A stretch of 64,000 bases of DNA from JAUPTX01 sp964652835 (GTDB lineage: Bacteria; Patescibacteriota; Minisyncoccia; Phycocordibacterales; CSBR16-119): contig CAZZCB010000002.1 of NCBI GenBank assembly GCA_964652835.1, forward strand, positions 1 through 64,000, given 5' to 3'. This document shows, in pieces, positions 48,306 through 56,323 of the stretch; the first letter of the stretch is position 1, and each line of letters begins with the position of its first letter. The position numbers and the translations under genes were made by a program. Under the pieces are notes generated by a model. That model searched no databases, was not told the DNA's origin, and saw nothing but the letters and a program-made list of their open reading frames with translations.

Positions 48306-49313
48306 ATGAAAACACACACATTACACGTATCGGGTACACATTGCGCATCTTGCAAAATCTTGATTGAGGATATTTTGAATGAGCAAGACTTCATACAAAA
48401 CGTTCGGGTTGATTTAAAGAAGGAAATTGTAGAAGTAGAAACTAATAGTGAGGAGTCTCCTCTAAGATTGGCGGAGATATTGACTGATAAAATAAAGTCC
48501 AACGGCTACGTGCTTTCAGTTGCAAAGACTGTCAAGGAAAAACAGGTAGATGATGTTATTTGGAAGGCGTTGCCAATCGGTCTAGGCATTCTCATCCTCT
48601 TTTTCTTGCTACAGAAATCAGGGATTCTTAATCTCGGAATCGGGGGACAGGTCACACCAATCACAAGTTTCATTATCGGTCTCATCGCTTCGGTTTCAAG
48701 TTGTCTCGCTATAGTTGGAGGATTGGTTTTGTCTCTTTCGGCAAAGATATCTCAAGACAATGTTAGCGACACGAAAACATTCCTGTTATTTCACACAGGA
48801 AGAATTGTCAGTTTCGCGGTCTTAGGTGGTGTGCTTGGAGTTGTAGGAAGTGCTATTGGAATCAACTTTACGCTTACCGCAGTCTTGGGACTTTTAGCCG
48901 CACTCGTGATGTTGTTGCTAGGTCTGAATTTGGTCGGAGTTTTTGCGAAGAATAAAATCGCTTTGCCGTCTGGAATTTTCAACTTCTTTAGAAGGATTGA
49001 ACACAAGACTTTTACACCTCTCATCCTCGGCTTCGCCACGTTTTTCCTACCATGTGGCTTTACGCAGTCGATGCAGGTTTCGGCGTTAGGTAGTGGGTCT
49101 TTTGGTTCAGGAATGCTAATTATGCTCGCCTTTGCCCTTGGTACATTGCCGATGCTACTGCTCCTCTCATTTGGATCTGCATCCTTTGCACATGGAAAAA
49201 ACGCGCCTTTATTTTTCAAATCTGCCGGTATTGTAGTAATCGGTCTTGGACTGTTTGCACTACTTGCAGGCTTGGCTGGACTGGGAATTATCAATCCATT
49301 ATTTAATATATAA
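48306..49313 (+). CDS. HMA domain fused to DsbD_2/UreH-like six-helix membrane protein
   Basis: 335 residues. An N-terminal heavy-metal-associated domain (about 1-70, GTHCASCKILIED) is followed by about six transmembrane helices of the DsbD_2 / sulfite-exporter-like type. Helices carry SSCLAIVGGLVLSLSA and FFLPCGFTQSMQVSALGSGS, where the Cys-containing helices resemble the reductant- or metal-conducting pair of the family. It begins 2 nt after copA. Probably moves copper or reducing equivalents across the membrane; the exact role is not known. Confidence 0.88.
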   Translation: MKTHTLHVSGTHCASCKILIEDILNEQDFIQNVRVDLKKEIVEVETNSEESPLRLAEILTDKIKSNGYVLSVAKTVKEKQVDDVIWKALPIGLGILILFFLLQKSGILNLGIGGQVTPITSFIIGLIASVSSCLAIVGGLVLSLSAKISQDNVSDTKTFLLFHTGRIVSFAVLGGVLGVVGSAIGINFTLTAVLGLLAALVMLLLGLNLVGVFAKNKIALPSGIFNFFRRIEHKTFTPLILGFATFFLPCGFTQSMQVSALGSGSFGSGMLIMLAFALGTLPMLLLLSFGSASFAHGKNAPLFFKSAGIVVIGLGLFALLAGLAGLGIINPLFNI

Positions 49314-49320
49314 TTACTTT

Positions 49321-49722
49321 ATGAACAAAACCGCTTCAATCATTATTACTTTAGCCCTTGTGGTAGGTCTCGGCATCATATTTGTTGGTGGATCAAAGCA
49401 AAAAATATCTGATACCACTTCAATACAGCAAGCCCAAAACGTAGAGATACGAGATGGTGTTCAATATATAACGATTGATGCTAAGGGTGGATATTCTCCA
49501 AAAATATCTTCTGCCAAAGCAGATATTCCTACCAAGCTTGTCGTTAAAACAAACGGCACCTATGATTGCTCATCATCCTTGGTGATCAAATCTATTGGAT
49601 ACCAGAAAGTCCTAGCTCAAACTGGAGAAGAAGTTATTGATATAGGCACGCCCAAATCTGGAGTTCCACTTCAAGGAGTTTGTGGTATGGGAATGTATAA
49701 CTTCTCGATCAGTTTTTCTTAA
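49321..49722 (+). CDS. Membrane-anchored cupredoxin-like protein
   Basis: 133 residues from ATG 49321 (MNKTASIIITLALVVGLGII), 7 nt after the preceding stop. One N-terminal anchor helix is followed by a beta-sandwich: QYITIDAKGGYSPKISSAKADIPTKL (first strands), NGTYDCSSSLVIKS, and the C-terminal GVCGMGMYNF loop, which has the Cys/Met ligands of cupredoxins. It would bind copper outside the membrane, fitting its place in the copper operon. The 3' end meets the convergent recombinase remnant. Confidence 0.85.
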   Translation: MNKTASIIITLALVVGLGIIFVGGSKQKISDTTSIQQAQNVEIRDGVQYITIDAKGGYSPKISSAKADIPTKLVVKTNGTYDCSSSLVIKSIGYQKVLAQTGEEVIDIGTPKSGVPLQGVCGMGMYNFSISFS

Positions 49723-50367
49723 GGCAAGTAGATTTGCTTTTCTTTAAGTAAAATCTTGCTCTTAAAACAAGTAAGCAGTTCTCGTTTCTCTTCGATTGAT
49801 CCATCTTTCAAAATAAACTTGGCGTAGTCTCTGATGTCTACGTCTTTTATCTGTATCTGTTGTTTAGTATTCAAAACTGACTGATTGAATCGTTTGATTC
49901 TTTCAACTTCATATTTGATTTTCTCTTTCATCCCAATCTCATTGATATTTACTTGATCAATCAACTTTTCAAATTGCTGTATTAATTCAATCTCGTTTAT
50001 ATACCCACACTTACAATTTTTATCTTTAGATCTAGTACATCCATAATAGATATGCCTATTTACTGATCCGTCTTTTAGCTTTTTAAATTTTTCATCGGCA
50101 CAGATTCCTGATCCACAAAGTCCACAAGTCATCATTTTTGTAAAAGCGAATTCTTTTGGTTCCTGAGTTCTAAGAACTTGGCTTTTCGTTTGTTCTTGAA
50201 CCATATCAAAAAGATCTTTATTAATTATCGGCTCATGTTTTCCTGTATAAAAGTTTCCGCTTTTTCGTGGATATTCAAAAACCCCATAATAAAATGGATT
50301 TTGAAGTATGAGATAAATATTACTAAGAGTAAGACCTTGGTTTAAGCAAGGATAGTCCTTGCTTAAA
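49719..50367 (-). pseudogene. Serine recombinase remnant (C-terminal part only)
   Basis: The recognisable sequence runs LTLSNIYLILQNPFYYG, GNFYTGKHEPIINKDLFDMV and then the zinc beta-ribbon MTCGLCGSGI...YYGCTRSK..CKCGYINE with paired cysteines. A coiled-coil-like Lys/Glu-rich tail follows. These are the recombinase and zinc-ribbon parts of a large serine recombinase. The frame has no N-terminal resolvase domain (no catalytic Ser segment); it is cut at the inverted repeat 50341-50367. An ATG at 50204 could still give a 161-residue product. It probably mobilised the adjacent copper operon. Confidence 0.85.
50341..50367. repeat. Perfect inverted repeat at the recombinase breakpoint
   Basis: TTTAAGCAAGGA and its exact reverse complement flank TAG. 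It coincides with the point where recombinase homology stops, directly before the next gene's promoter. It may be a terminator, an element end, or a deletion scar. Confidence 0.75.
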
Positions 50368-50369
50368 AA

Positions 50370-50398
50370 TTGACGTCATTACCACCGCTTGTTACAAT
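50370..50398 (+). promoter_or_regulatory. Promoter of the 50407-50805 gene
   Basis: TTGACG (50370-50375), a 17-nt spacer and TACAAT (50393-50398), 8 nt before the ATG. Confidence 0.75.
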
Positions 50399-50406
50399 TT
50401 AATTAT

Positions 50407-50805
50407 ATGAAAAAATATATTCACAATTTTCTTAAGGTTATACTTTCTTTAATTTTAATATTTCCTGTTTTAGGAATTCTCGGCATTTTCCCAGCGCCAA
50501 CTCGCGAACTTTATAACACAGACCTAGCGTTTTCATTTATTCAAATACTCGGAGAGGCTGGGTATATAAATTACATAATGGCGCTCGTGTATTTAGCGGC
50601 GCTTTGGGCGCTATGGACACGCCGTGAAGCTCTTGCCGCACTTTTAATACTTCCAATTGTTGTGAACATAATCGGATTCCACGCTTTTCTCGATGGCGGG
50701 CTACTTACCGCTGGCGCTGTTTTAGCAAACGTATTTTTACTTCTCAATATTTATTTCCTTTGGAAAAATAGAGCACAGTACAAGAATTTGTTTAGTAAAA
50801 GCTAA
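50407..50805 (+). CDS. Four-helix membrane protein, DoxX-like
   Basis: 132 residues from ATG 50407 (MKKYIHNFLKVILSLILIF). Four hydrophobic helices with short loops; the pattern GIFPAPTREL..YNTDLAFSFIQ and the C-terminal LWKNRAQYKNL resemble small DoxX-type proteins. No catalytic motif is visible. The start is supported by the promoter 8 nt upstream. Function unknown. Confidence 0.75.
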   Translation: MKKYIHNFLKVILSLILIFPVLGILGIFPAPTRELYNTDLAFSFIQILGEAGYINYIMALVYLAALWALWTRREALAALLILPIVVNIIGFHAFLDGGLLTAGAVLANVFLLLNIYFLWKNRAQYKNLFSKS

Positions 50806-50847
50806 CACAAGATTTTTTAAAAAACCTAAAAATAATTAAACTGAAAG

Positions 50848-51126
50848 ATGTCACAATCAGAAAAACTTTGGTTTAAAAGAAAGCTTTACGGATGGGGCTG
50901 GACTCCGAGTTCTTGGCAAGGCTGGGCCGTCACATTTATTTATATTCCTATCGTCATTTTTCTTCTTCTTATCAGAGAAGAGTCTGTCCCGGGGAACCCT
51001 GATTCCGGCAGTAACTTTTTAGTGTTCGGATTACCGTTTACTGTACTAACAGCACTTTTCGTTTTTATTGCATATAAAAAAGGTGAGTCTCCAAAATGGC
51101 AATGGGGTAAAAAGAAAGAAGATTAA
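50848..51126 (+). CDS. Conserved small membrane protein (92 aa)
   Basis: The N-terminal motif LWFKRKLYGWGWTPSSWQGW is a pattern I recognise from widespread two-helix hypothetical proteins. Two transmembrane helices (about 28-45 and 60-78) and a basic C-terminus (KWQWGKKKED) follow. Function unknown. It precedes the ABC-F gene by about 50 nt. Confidence 0.8.
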   Translation: MSQSEKLWFKRKLYGWGWTPSSWQGWAVTFIYIPIVIFLLLIREESVPGNPDSGSNFLVFGLPFTVLTALFVFIAYKKGESPKWQWGKKKED

Positions 51127-51178
51127 AATTAAGCTTAAGCCCTTTCAATTTTCCTAAAATAATGTAAAGTAAGTATCA

Positions 51179-52657
51179 ATGTCACACGGAGAAGTCGTAA
51201 TACGATTTGAAAAAGTATTTTTTGAATATGGACCAAATAAACCCATCTTAGAAGATGTGTCTTTTTCTGTGCGTCGGGGAATGAAGGTTACTGTGATGGG
51301 TCAAAACGGCGCAGGGAAAAGTACTCTCTTTTCTTTGATTACAGGCGAGTCTAGTCCTGAAGACGGAACTGTTCACCTGGCAAATAAAGCAACTATCGCT
51401 CTTTCAAGACAGGTTATACCTCGGGATGAGCTTGATCTTAGCGTTCGAGATTTTTTCCAAAAAGTTTTTAAAGAAAAAATCTACGACATCGATAGACGAA
51501 TAGATGATATTTTAGAAGTTGTAAATCTAGAAGGTCATGAAAAGATTCACGACAAAACTATCAGGTCTTTTTCTGGTGGGCAACAAGCGCGTCTTCTTTT
51601 GGCTTCTGCTCTTATTCAAGAGCCCGACATACTTTTACTCGATGAGCCAACAAACAACTTGGACAAAGCTGGCATCGCTCACCTAACAGACTTTTTGGTT
51701 AATTACAAAAAGACGGTGATAGTTATTTCTCACGACGCTCACTTCTTGAATGCTTTTACAGATGCAGTTCTTTATCTCGACGTTTACACAAGAAAGATAG
51801 AGCAGTACGTCGGAAACTATACAGACGTGCGGGATCAGATAGCAGCGCGGATGGAGCGTGAAAATAGAAAGAACGCACTTTTGGCAAAAGAGATCCAAGC
51901 GAAAAAAGATCAAGCAAACAAATTTGCGATGAAAGGAGGAAACCTTCGTGCTGTGGCGAAAAGAATGCGAGACCTTGCTGCGGATCTTGAAGAAGAAAAA
52001 GTCGACGTGCGAAAAGAAGATAAAACTATAAAAAGTTTTACTATACCTTTCCAGGAAGATTTAAACGGAGATATTTTAGAACTTTCTTCTGTGTCTCTTC
52101 TTAAAAATGGTAAACCGACCACAAAAAAAGTAAACATCAAAGTAAGAAAAAACCACCACCTTTTGCTCGCTGGTCCAAACGGAATAGGGAAAAGTACATT
52201 GCTTGAATCTCTGGCGCACGGAAGAGCAGAAGGCGGAAAGATTTTACCTGAGGCGAGAGTTGGTTACTACAGACAAGACTTCTCAACACTAGATTTTAAC
52301 GACACTCCATATAAATCTCTTTCAAATGCGATGTTAAAGATTTTCGGCAGAGTAGATGAACAACAAATCAGAACTGTTCTCGCTGGATTTTTAGTAAATG
52401 GTGAAATGGTTCATACAAAAATTGGAAGTCTTTCAGAAGGGCAGAAAGGTTTGGTTGCTTTTGCTCAGCTTGTGATAGAGCGTCCAGGGCTTTTGATACT
52501 CGACGAGCCGACAAACCACATAAACTTCAGACACCTTCCAGTTATCGCGAAAGCGTTAGACGAATATCAAGGGGCGATGGTTTTAGTTTCTCACGTTCCA
52601 GAATTCGTAGATCAAATCAGAATTGACGAAGTTTTAGACTTAGGGAAGAAAATATAG
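51179..52657 (+). CDS. ABC-F family ATPase
   Basis: 492 residues with two ABC domains and no membrane segment, the ABC-F layout of ribosome-associated translation factors. Walker A: GQNGAGKST and GPNGIGKST. Signatures: SFSGGQQARLLLA and SLSEGQKGLVAFA. Walker B: LLLDEPTNNLD and LILDEPTNHIN. The charged linker helix between domains (about residues 215-285) is rich in Lys, Arg and Glu. The second signature (LSEGQ) departs from LSGGQ. Members modulate the ribosomal E-site or relieve stalling or antibiotics; which applies here is unknown. Confidence 0.92.
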   Translation: MSHGEVVIRFEKVFFEYGPNKPILEDVSFSVRRGMKVTVMGQNGAGKSTLFSLITGESSPEDGTVHLANKATIALSRQVIPRDELDLSVRDFFQKVFKEKIYDIDRRIDDILEVVNLEGHEKIHDKTIRSFSGGQQARLLLASALIQEPDILLLDEPTNNLDKAGIAHLTDFLVNYKKTVIVISHDAHFLNAFTDAVLYLDVYTRKIEQYVGNYTDVRDQIAARMERENRKNALLAKEIQAKKDQANKFAMKGGNLRAVAKRMRDLAADLEEEKVDVRKEDKTIKSFTIPFQEDLNGDILELSSVSLLKNGKPTTKKVNIKVRKNHHLLLAGPNGIGKSTLLESLAHGRAEGGKILPEARVGYYRQDFSTLDFNDTPYKSLSNAMLKIFGRVDEQQIRTVLAGFLVNGEMVHTKIGSLSEGQKGLVAFAQLVIERPGLLILDEPTNHINFRHLPVIAKALDEYQGAMVLVSHVPEFVDQIRIDEVLDLGKKI

Positions 52658-52732
52658 GTAAAAACAGCAATGCTAATAATGGCTTACTAGGTATTGACAT
52701 TTAACCCGAAATGTGATAGTGTGCACGGGTAT

Positions 52733-53782
52733 ATGCCAAGAAAAAGATTAAAAATTTCTGTTTTAATTCCGGCTCACAACGAAGAAAAAATGATTTCTGC
52801 GTGTATTTTGTCGTGCTTAAAACAAACAAGGAAGCCTGATCAAATACTTGTCGTTGATGACGGCTCTACAGACGGTACTTCAGAAATACTAAAAAAATAT
52901 AAAGATAAAATTACTCTAATACGCATACCAAAAGCGACTGGTAATAAAAGTAAGGCGCAAGAGCTAGGCATAAAGAAAGTCACAGGTGATATTTTTATTG
53001 CAACAGATGGAGATACTATAATTGATAAAAACTTCATTAAGCTTGTAGAACAAGATTTTAAAAATGACAAAGACCTATCTGTGGTAGCGGGATATGTTAA
53101 AAGTACGAAATATAATTTTCTAACATCATTAAGAGAAATTGACTATACTATTGGTCAAGATATCTATAAAAGAGCCCAATCAACTATTGGTTTCGTATTA
53201 GTGGTTCCTGGTTGCGCTGGTGTATTTAAGACTAGTCTTTTTAGAGACGGAACTATAAATTTTGAGCACGATACTTTAACTGAAGATTTGGACTTTACTT
53301 ATAAGATCAATAAAGCTGGACTAAAAATTAAATTCAACAGAAGGGCTGTGGTCTACACTCAAGACCCAGATACTTTATCTTCATACATTAATCAAATGAG
53401 AAGATGGTATGGTGGTGGATGGCAAAACCTGAAAAAACACTTTGATGTTTCTGTAACTAAACCAAGCGCGGCATTGATGTTGTCGATGTCTTATATTGAA
53501 GGATTCATGTCTCCACTTTTGTTTTTCGTGGTGCCATTTTTAAATATGGTTTTTTTCCTTAAGCTTCTAGTACTATATTTAGTTTCAAATATAGTAATGG
53601 GTATATATTCGAGTATTAAGAAAGGTAGAATAGATTTACTTTTATACTCACCGCTTGGTGTAATTCTGACATACATAAACGCTTATGTTTTTTTCGAACA
53701 ATTTTTCAAAGAGATGATTCTAAATAAAAAGAGTATGAAATGGTTTCATCCCGAAAGAAGATCTGAAGTAATTAAAGTTTAA
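52733..53782 (+). CDS. Processive family 2 glycosyltransferase
   Basis: 349 residues from ATG 52733 (MPRKRLKISVLIPAHNEE). An upstream TTG at 52694 is the -35 box TTGACA, not a start. GT-A domain with VDDGSTDGTSE, ATDGDT (metal-binding DxD-type), EDLDFTYKINKAG and the processive-enzyme motif QMRRWYGGGWQN. About three C-terminal transmembrane helices (residues 245-320) follow. The layout resembles polysaccharide synthases such as poly-GlcNAc or hyaluronan synthase. The product is unknown but should be exported or surface-linked. Confidence 0.92.
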   Translation: MPRKRLKISVLIPAHNEEKMISACILSCLKQTRKPDQILVVDDGSTDGTSEILKKYKDKITLIRIPKATGNKSKAQELGIKKVTGDIFIATDGDTIIDKNFIKLVEQDFKNDKDLSVVAGYVKSTKYNFLTSLREIDYTIGQDIYKRAQSTIGFVLVVPGCAGVFKTSLFRDGTINFEHDTLTEDLDFTYKINKAGLKIKFNRRAVVYTQDPDTLSSYINQMRRWYGGGWQNLKKHFDVSVTKPSAALMLSMSYIEGFMSPLLFFVVPFLNMVFFLKLLVLYLVSNIVMGIYSSIKKGRIDLLLYSPLGVILTYINAYVFFEQFFKEMILNKKSMKWFHPERRSEVIKV

Positions 53783-53792
53783 TTTATATTAT

Positions 53793-54059
53793 ATGGCACC
53801 AATAGGAGGAATTTCAATGATGTTAAGTTTTATTATAATAATGATTGAAATGCTTATTAAAAAAATAAGTAAGGTTTTTAATTTTAAAAAAATAAATTAT
53901 AAACAAAGTAGAAGTTTAGGATCTTTCTATTCTGTATTTATAGTTATTATTTTTGTTACTACGATCGGTTTACAGGTGAGACTAATTATAATAGAGTCAT
54001 TAAAAAATAATAATTTTATTGTTTTGGCGGAAATGTATAATACTTTGTCAAATAATTAA
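53793..54059 (+). CDS. Small membrane protein following the glycosyltransferase (88 aa)
   Basis: Two hydrophobic helices (about residues 8-24 and 45-68) are separated by a basic loop (KKISKVFNFKKINYKQSR). It starts 10 nt after the glycosyltransferase stop, so it is probably co-transcribed and may assist it. Very AT-rich; no known family. Confidence 0.6.
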   Translation: MAPIGGISMMLSFIIIMIEMLIKKISKVFNFKKINYKQSRSLGSFYSVFIVIIFVTTIGLQVRLIIIESLKNNNFIVLAEMYNTLSNN

Positions 54060-54107
54060 AAAGTCTGCTATAATAAAAACGAAGATTTATAATTATTTAA
54101 AAATATT

Positions 54108-54260
54108 ATGGCAAAAAGAATGAGTCAGGATGTGAAGCCTCAGAACGCAAATCCAAGAAAGACAAAAAAGCGTTTGGCTGTTAAAAAGGCAATGCTCGCA
54201 GCAAAGAAAGATAAAAAGATGAGTGTATATAAAAGAGAAAGAGCGGCAAAGAAAAAATAA
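54108..54260 (+). CDS. Tiny lysine-rich basic protein (50 aa)
   Basis: Sequence MAKRMSQDVKPQNANPRKTK, then KRLAVKKAML and repeats of Lys/Ala/Arg to RERAAKKK. It is disordered or helical and very basic, so nucleic-acid or ribosome binding is likely. A TATAAT box sits upstream near 54069. A second basic mini-gene follows 34 nt downstream. Confidence 0.65.
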   Translation: MAKRMSQDVKPQNANPRKTKKRLAVKKAMLAAKKDKKMSVYKRERAAKKK

Positions 54261-54293
54261 GATTTATTATTAAAATATTTTTTTAAAAAATAT

Positions 54294-54359
54294 ATGGCAA
54301 AGGGTCAACAAAGAAGTAATAAAGAAGCTAAGAAACCAAAAAAGCCAAAAGCAAAGTAG
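54294..54359 (+). CDS. Tiny conserved basic peptide MAKGQQRSNKEAKKPKK-type (21 aa)
   Basis: The whole product is 21 residues: MAKGQQRSNKEAKKPKK plus PKAK. I recognise the MAKGQ.RSNKE.KKPKK pattern from short conserved hypothetical proteins in Proteobacteria and others, which makes a chance ORF unlikely. Strongly basic. A strong terminator follows 6 nt after the stop. Role unknown; ribosome- or RNA-associated by composition. Confidence 0.65.
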   Translation: MAKGQQRSNKEAKKPKKPKAK

Positions 54360-54364
54360 TGGAT

Positions 54365-54402
54365 AAAAAGAGCGGGCGCCGAAAGGCGCCCGCTCTTTTT
54401 TA
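54365..54402 (+). terminator. Terminator after the basic mini-genes
   Basis: A 16-bp stem with core GAGCGGGCGCC / GGCGCCCGCTC around GAAA, with A-tract and T-tract flanks. Confidence 0.95.
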
Positions 54403-54479
54403 CCTTGCTTTTTTACATAAACAAGTGTATGATGTCAATACTTATTAATAAATAGACTAGAAACGCTGGTCTTTCACAT

Positions 54480-55052
54480 ATGGCAGAATTTAAAAGAAGT
54501 GGTGGATACGGAGATAAAAATAGAGGCGGAGGCGGATTTAAAAGAGGTGGTGATAGACCATCATCTTTCGGAGGGCGACCTTCTTTTGGCTCTAAATTTG
54601 GAGGAAGAAGCGACGGACCAAAAACTATGCACAAAGCAATTTGCGCAGGTTGCGGAAAAACTTGTGAAGTTCCTTTTAAACCAAATGGACAAAAGCCAGT
54701 TTTCTGTAATGACTGTTTCGGAGATCAGCGAGATGAAAATAAAGGAGGTTCTGAAAACAAATACGAAAAGAGAAATTTCAGTGAGCCAAGATTTCCGAAA
54801 GCTGCTCGTCCAGAAAGAGACTATGTTAAGCCAGCTACTTTAGGTTCTGATTTAAAGAAAGAGATTGATTCTCTAAACGCCAAGCTTGATAAAATAATAG
54901 ACATGATGAAGCAAGGTATCAAACCAAAGTCACCTGAAAAAGAAAGAGATATTCCAGCGCTTCTAGCTGACATTGAAAGCACAGAGGGAAAATCAAAAAA
55001 GAAATCAACTAAAAAAGTTTCTGCTAAAAAAGCTAGTAAGAAAAAGAAGTAA
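54480..55052 (+). CDS. RGG-rich zinc-ribbon protein with lysine-rich tail
   Basis: 190 residues. The N-terminus (1-45) is Gly/Arg/Phe-rich (GGGGFKRGGDRPSSFGGRP), as in RNA-binding RGG proteins. The middle (about 50-80) has a CxxC...CxxC zinc ribbon: HKAICAGCGKTCEVPF...KPVFCNDCF. A short coiled-coil (LKKEIDSLNAKLDKIIDMMK) precedes a Lys/Ser/Ala-rich tail (KKKSTKKVSAKKASKKKK). To my knowledge this CxxC ribbon with the KPVFC motif is common in Parcubacteria. Likely a nucleic-acid-binding protein; function not established. Confidence 0.8.
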   Translation: MAEFKRSGGYGDKNRGGGGFKRGGDRPSSFGGRPSFGSKFGGRSDGPKTMHKAICAGCGKTCEVPFKPNGQKPVFCNDCFGDQRDENKGGSENKYEKRNFSEPRFPKAARPERDYVKPATLGSDLKKEIDSLNAKLDKIIDMMKQGIKPKSPEKERDIPALLADIESTEGKSKKKSTKKVSAKKASKKKK

Positions 55053-55065
55053 AATATAAATACGG

Positions 55066-55106
55066 AAAATATAAAGGCGCGCCCAGAGGGCGCGCCTTTA
55101 TATTTT
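55066..55106 (+). terminator. Terminator after the zinc-ribbon gene
   Basis: A 19-bp perfect stem, core AAAGGCGCGCCC / GGGCGCGCCTTT, with a 3-nt loop. It ends 4 nt before the -10 box of the next gene. Confidence 0.93.
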
Positions 55107-55122
55107 CTTGTATAATCAGGGA

Positions 55123-55383
55123 ATGAAATATTTCGTATACATCTTGGAGTGCAGTGATAAAACTCTGTACGTCGGCTCTACAACAGATCTTGAAAAAAGA
55201 CTTCACGCTCACAACAATCTAAAATCTGGCGCCCACTACACAAAAATACGTCGTCCAGTAAATCTTAAATACTGCCAGTGGTTTAAAACTTACGCAAAAT
55301 CTAGAAGCCGGGAAGCCGAGCTTAAAAGACTTACTAGGGAAGAAAAGCTTCATCTTATTAAAAATCATAATATGGTAAAATAA
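55123..55383 (+). CDS. Small GIY-YIG nuclease
   Basis: 86 residues from ATG 55123 (MKYFVYILECSDKTLYVGST); TATAAT (55111-55116) ends 6 nt upstream. A UvrC N-terminal-like GIY-YIG domain: YVYIL-type start, LYVGSTTDLEKRLHAHN, and the catalytic-Glu region SREAELKRLTREEK. The single-domain family (YhbQ/URI type) includes DNA-repair and homing-related nucleases; its exact role is unknown. Only 4 nt separate it from tspO. Confidence 0.9.
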   Translation: MKYFVYILECSDKTLYVGSTTDLEKRLHAHNNLKSGAHYTKIRRPVNLKYCQWFKTYAKSRSREAELKRLTREEKLHLIKNHNMVK

Positions 55384-55387
55384 AGTT

Positions 55388-55783
55388 ATGAATACATATA
55401 ACTGGTATCAAACTTTAATAAAGCCCTCTTTCGCTCCGCCGTCTTTTCTTTTCGGACCCGTCTGGACAGTTCTCTACATAATAATAGCCTACACTTTTGG
55501 CACAGTTTTTTATAAACTTTTCAAAGGCCAGATTCCTTTTATTATCGCTCTGCCATTTTTTTTAAACTTAGTTTTTAACTTTGCTTTTACTCCGCTTCAG
55601 TTCGGTTTAAAAAACAATCTATTTGCGGCGATAGATATTGCTTTAGTTTTAGGAACACTCATCTGGGCGATGGTTGCTATTTGGCCATATGCAAAATGGA
55701 TTGTTTACGCAAATATTCCATATCTTCTTTGGGTAACTTTCGCGACAGCTCTCCAGTTTACGATTACTTATTTAAATAGATAA
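55388..55783 (+). CDS. TspO/MBR family membrane protein
   Basis: 131 residues and five transmembrane helices, the standard TspO size. Signature pieces are NWYQTLIKPSFAPPSFLFGPVWTVLY at the start (the W.....P.F.PP...F..VW..LY pattern) and NIPYLLWVTFATALQFTI at the end. Members bind porphyrins or sterols and modulate stress responses. In an organism without visible tetrapyrrole synthesis the ligand is unclear. It lies between the GIY-YIG nuclease (4 nt) and the yjjX-like gene (3 nt), one operon. Confidence 0.92.
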   Translation: MNTYNWYQTLIKPSFAPPSFLFGPVWTVLYIIIAYTFGTVFYKLFKGQIPFIIALPFFLNLVFNFAFTPLQFGLKNNLFAAIDIALVLGTLIWAMVAIWPYAKWIVYANIPYLLWVTFATALQFTITYLNR

Positions 55784-55786
55784 ATT

Positions 55787-56323
55787 ATGAAAATTAAGGT
55801 AGCTTCAACAAATCCACAAAAAATACAAGCAGTAAAAGATCTATCTTTAGAATATGATTTCCTAAAAGATTCATTTATAGAAGGCGTTTCTGTTCCATCA
55901 GGTGTTAGTGATCAACCCAAGTCTTTAGATGAAACTATAACCGGTGCTAAAAATAGAGCAAAATCAGCTTTTGAAGATTGCGAACTTAGTTTTGGTTTAG
56001 AAAGCGGGTTAATGAACGTTCCAGAAACTAAAAGTGGACAGATGGATGTTTGCGTATGTGCCATTTATGATGGAAAGGAATTTCATCTTGGTCTTTCTTC
56101 TGCCTTTGAAGCACCTAAAAGAGTCACAGAACTAATGGCTGAAGGTATGAATATGTCAGATGCTTGTTTTGAAGCTGGGCTAACAGATGATAAAAATATT
56201 GGATCTTCAGAAGGTCTTATTGGTTTATTAACTAAAAATAAAATAACAAGACTTGAATACACAAAACAAGCTGTGGCAACCGCTTTAATTCATTTGGAAA
56301 ACAGAGATCTTTTTAATTATTAA
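55787..56323 (+). CDS. Inosine/xanthosine triphosphatase (YjjX/DUF84 family)
   Basis: 178 residues. It removes non-canonical purine nucleotides. Family landmarks are KVASTNPQKIQAVKDL at the N-terminus, GVSDQPKSLDETITGAKNRAKSAF (the substrate-facing helix) and FGLESGLMNV with its acidic residue. A GSSEGLIGLLTKNKITR C-terminal loop follows. Last gene of the GIY-YIG, tspO, yjjX cluster; its stop overlaps the stop of the convergent flavoprotein gene. Confidence 0.88.
   Translation: MKIKVASTNPQKIQAVKDLSLEYDFLKDSFIEGVSVPSGVSDQPKSLDETITGAKNRAKSAFEDCELSFGLESGLMNVPETKSGQMDVCVCAIYDGKEFHLGLSSAFEAPKRVTELMAEGMNMSDACFEAGLTDDKNIGSSEGLIGLLTKNKITRLEYTKQAVATALIHLENRDLFNY

Noticed and set aside
52694..52733. 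TTG start extending the glycosyltransferase
   Set aside because: The TTG is the first half of the TTGACA -35 box; the family N-terminus begins at ATG 52733.
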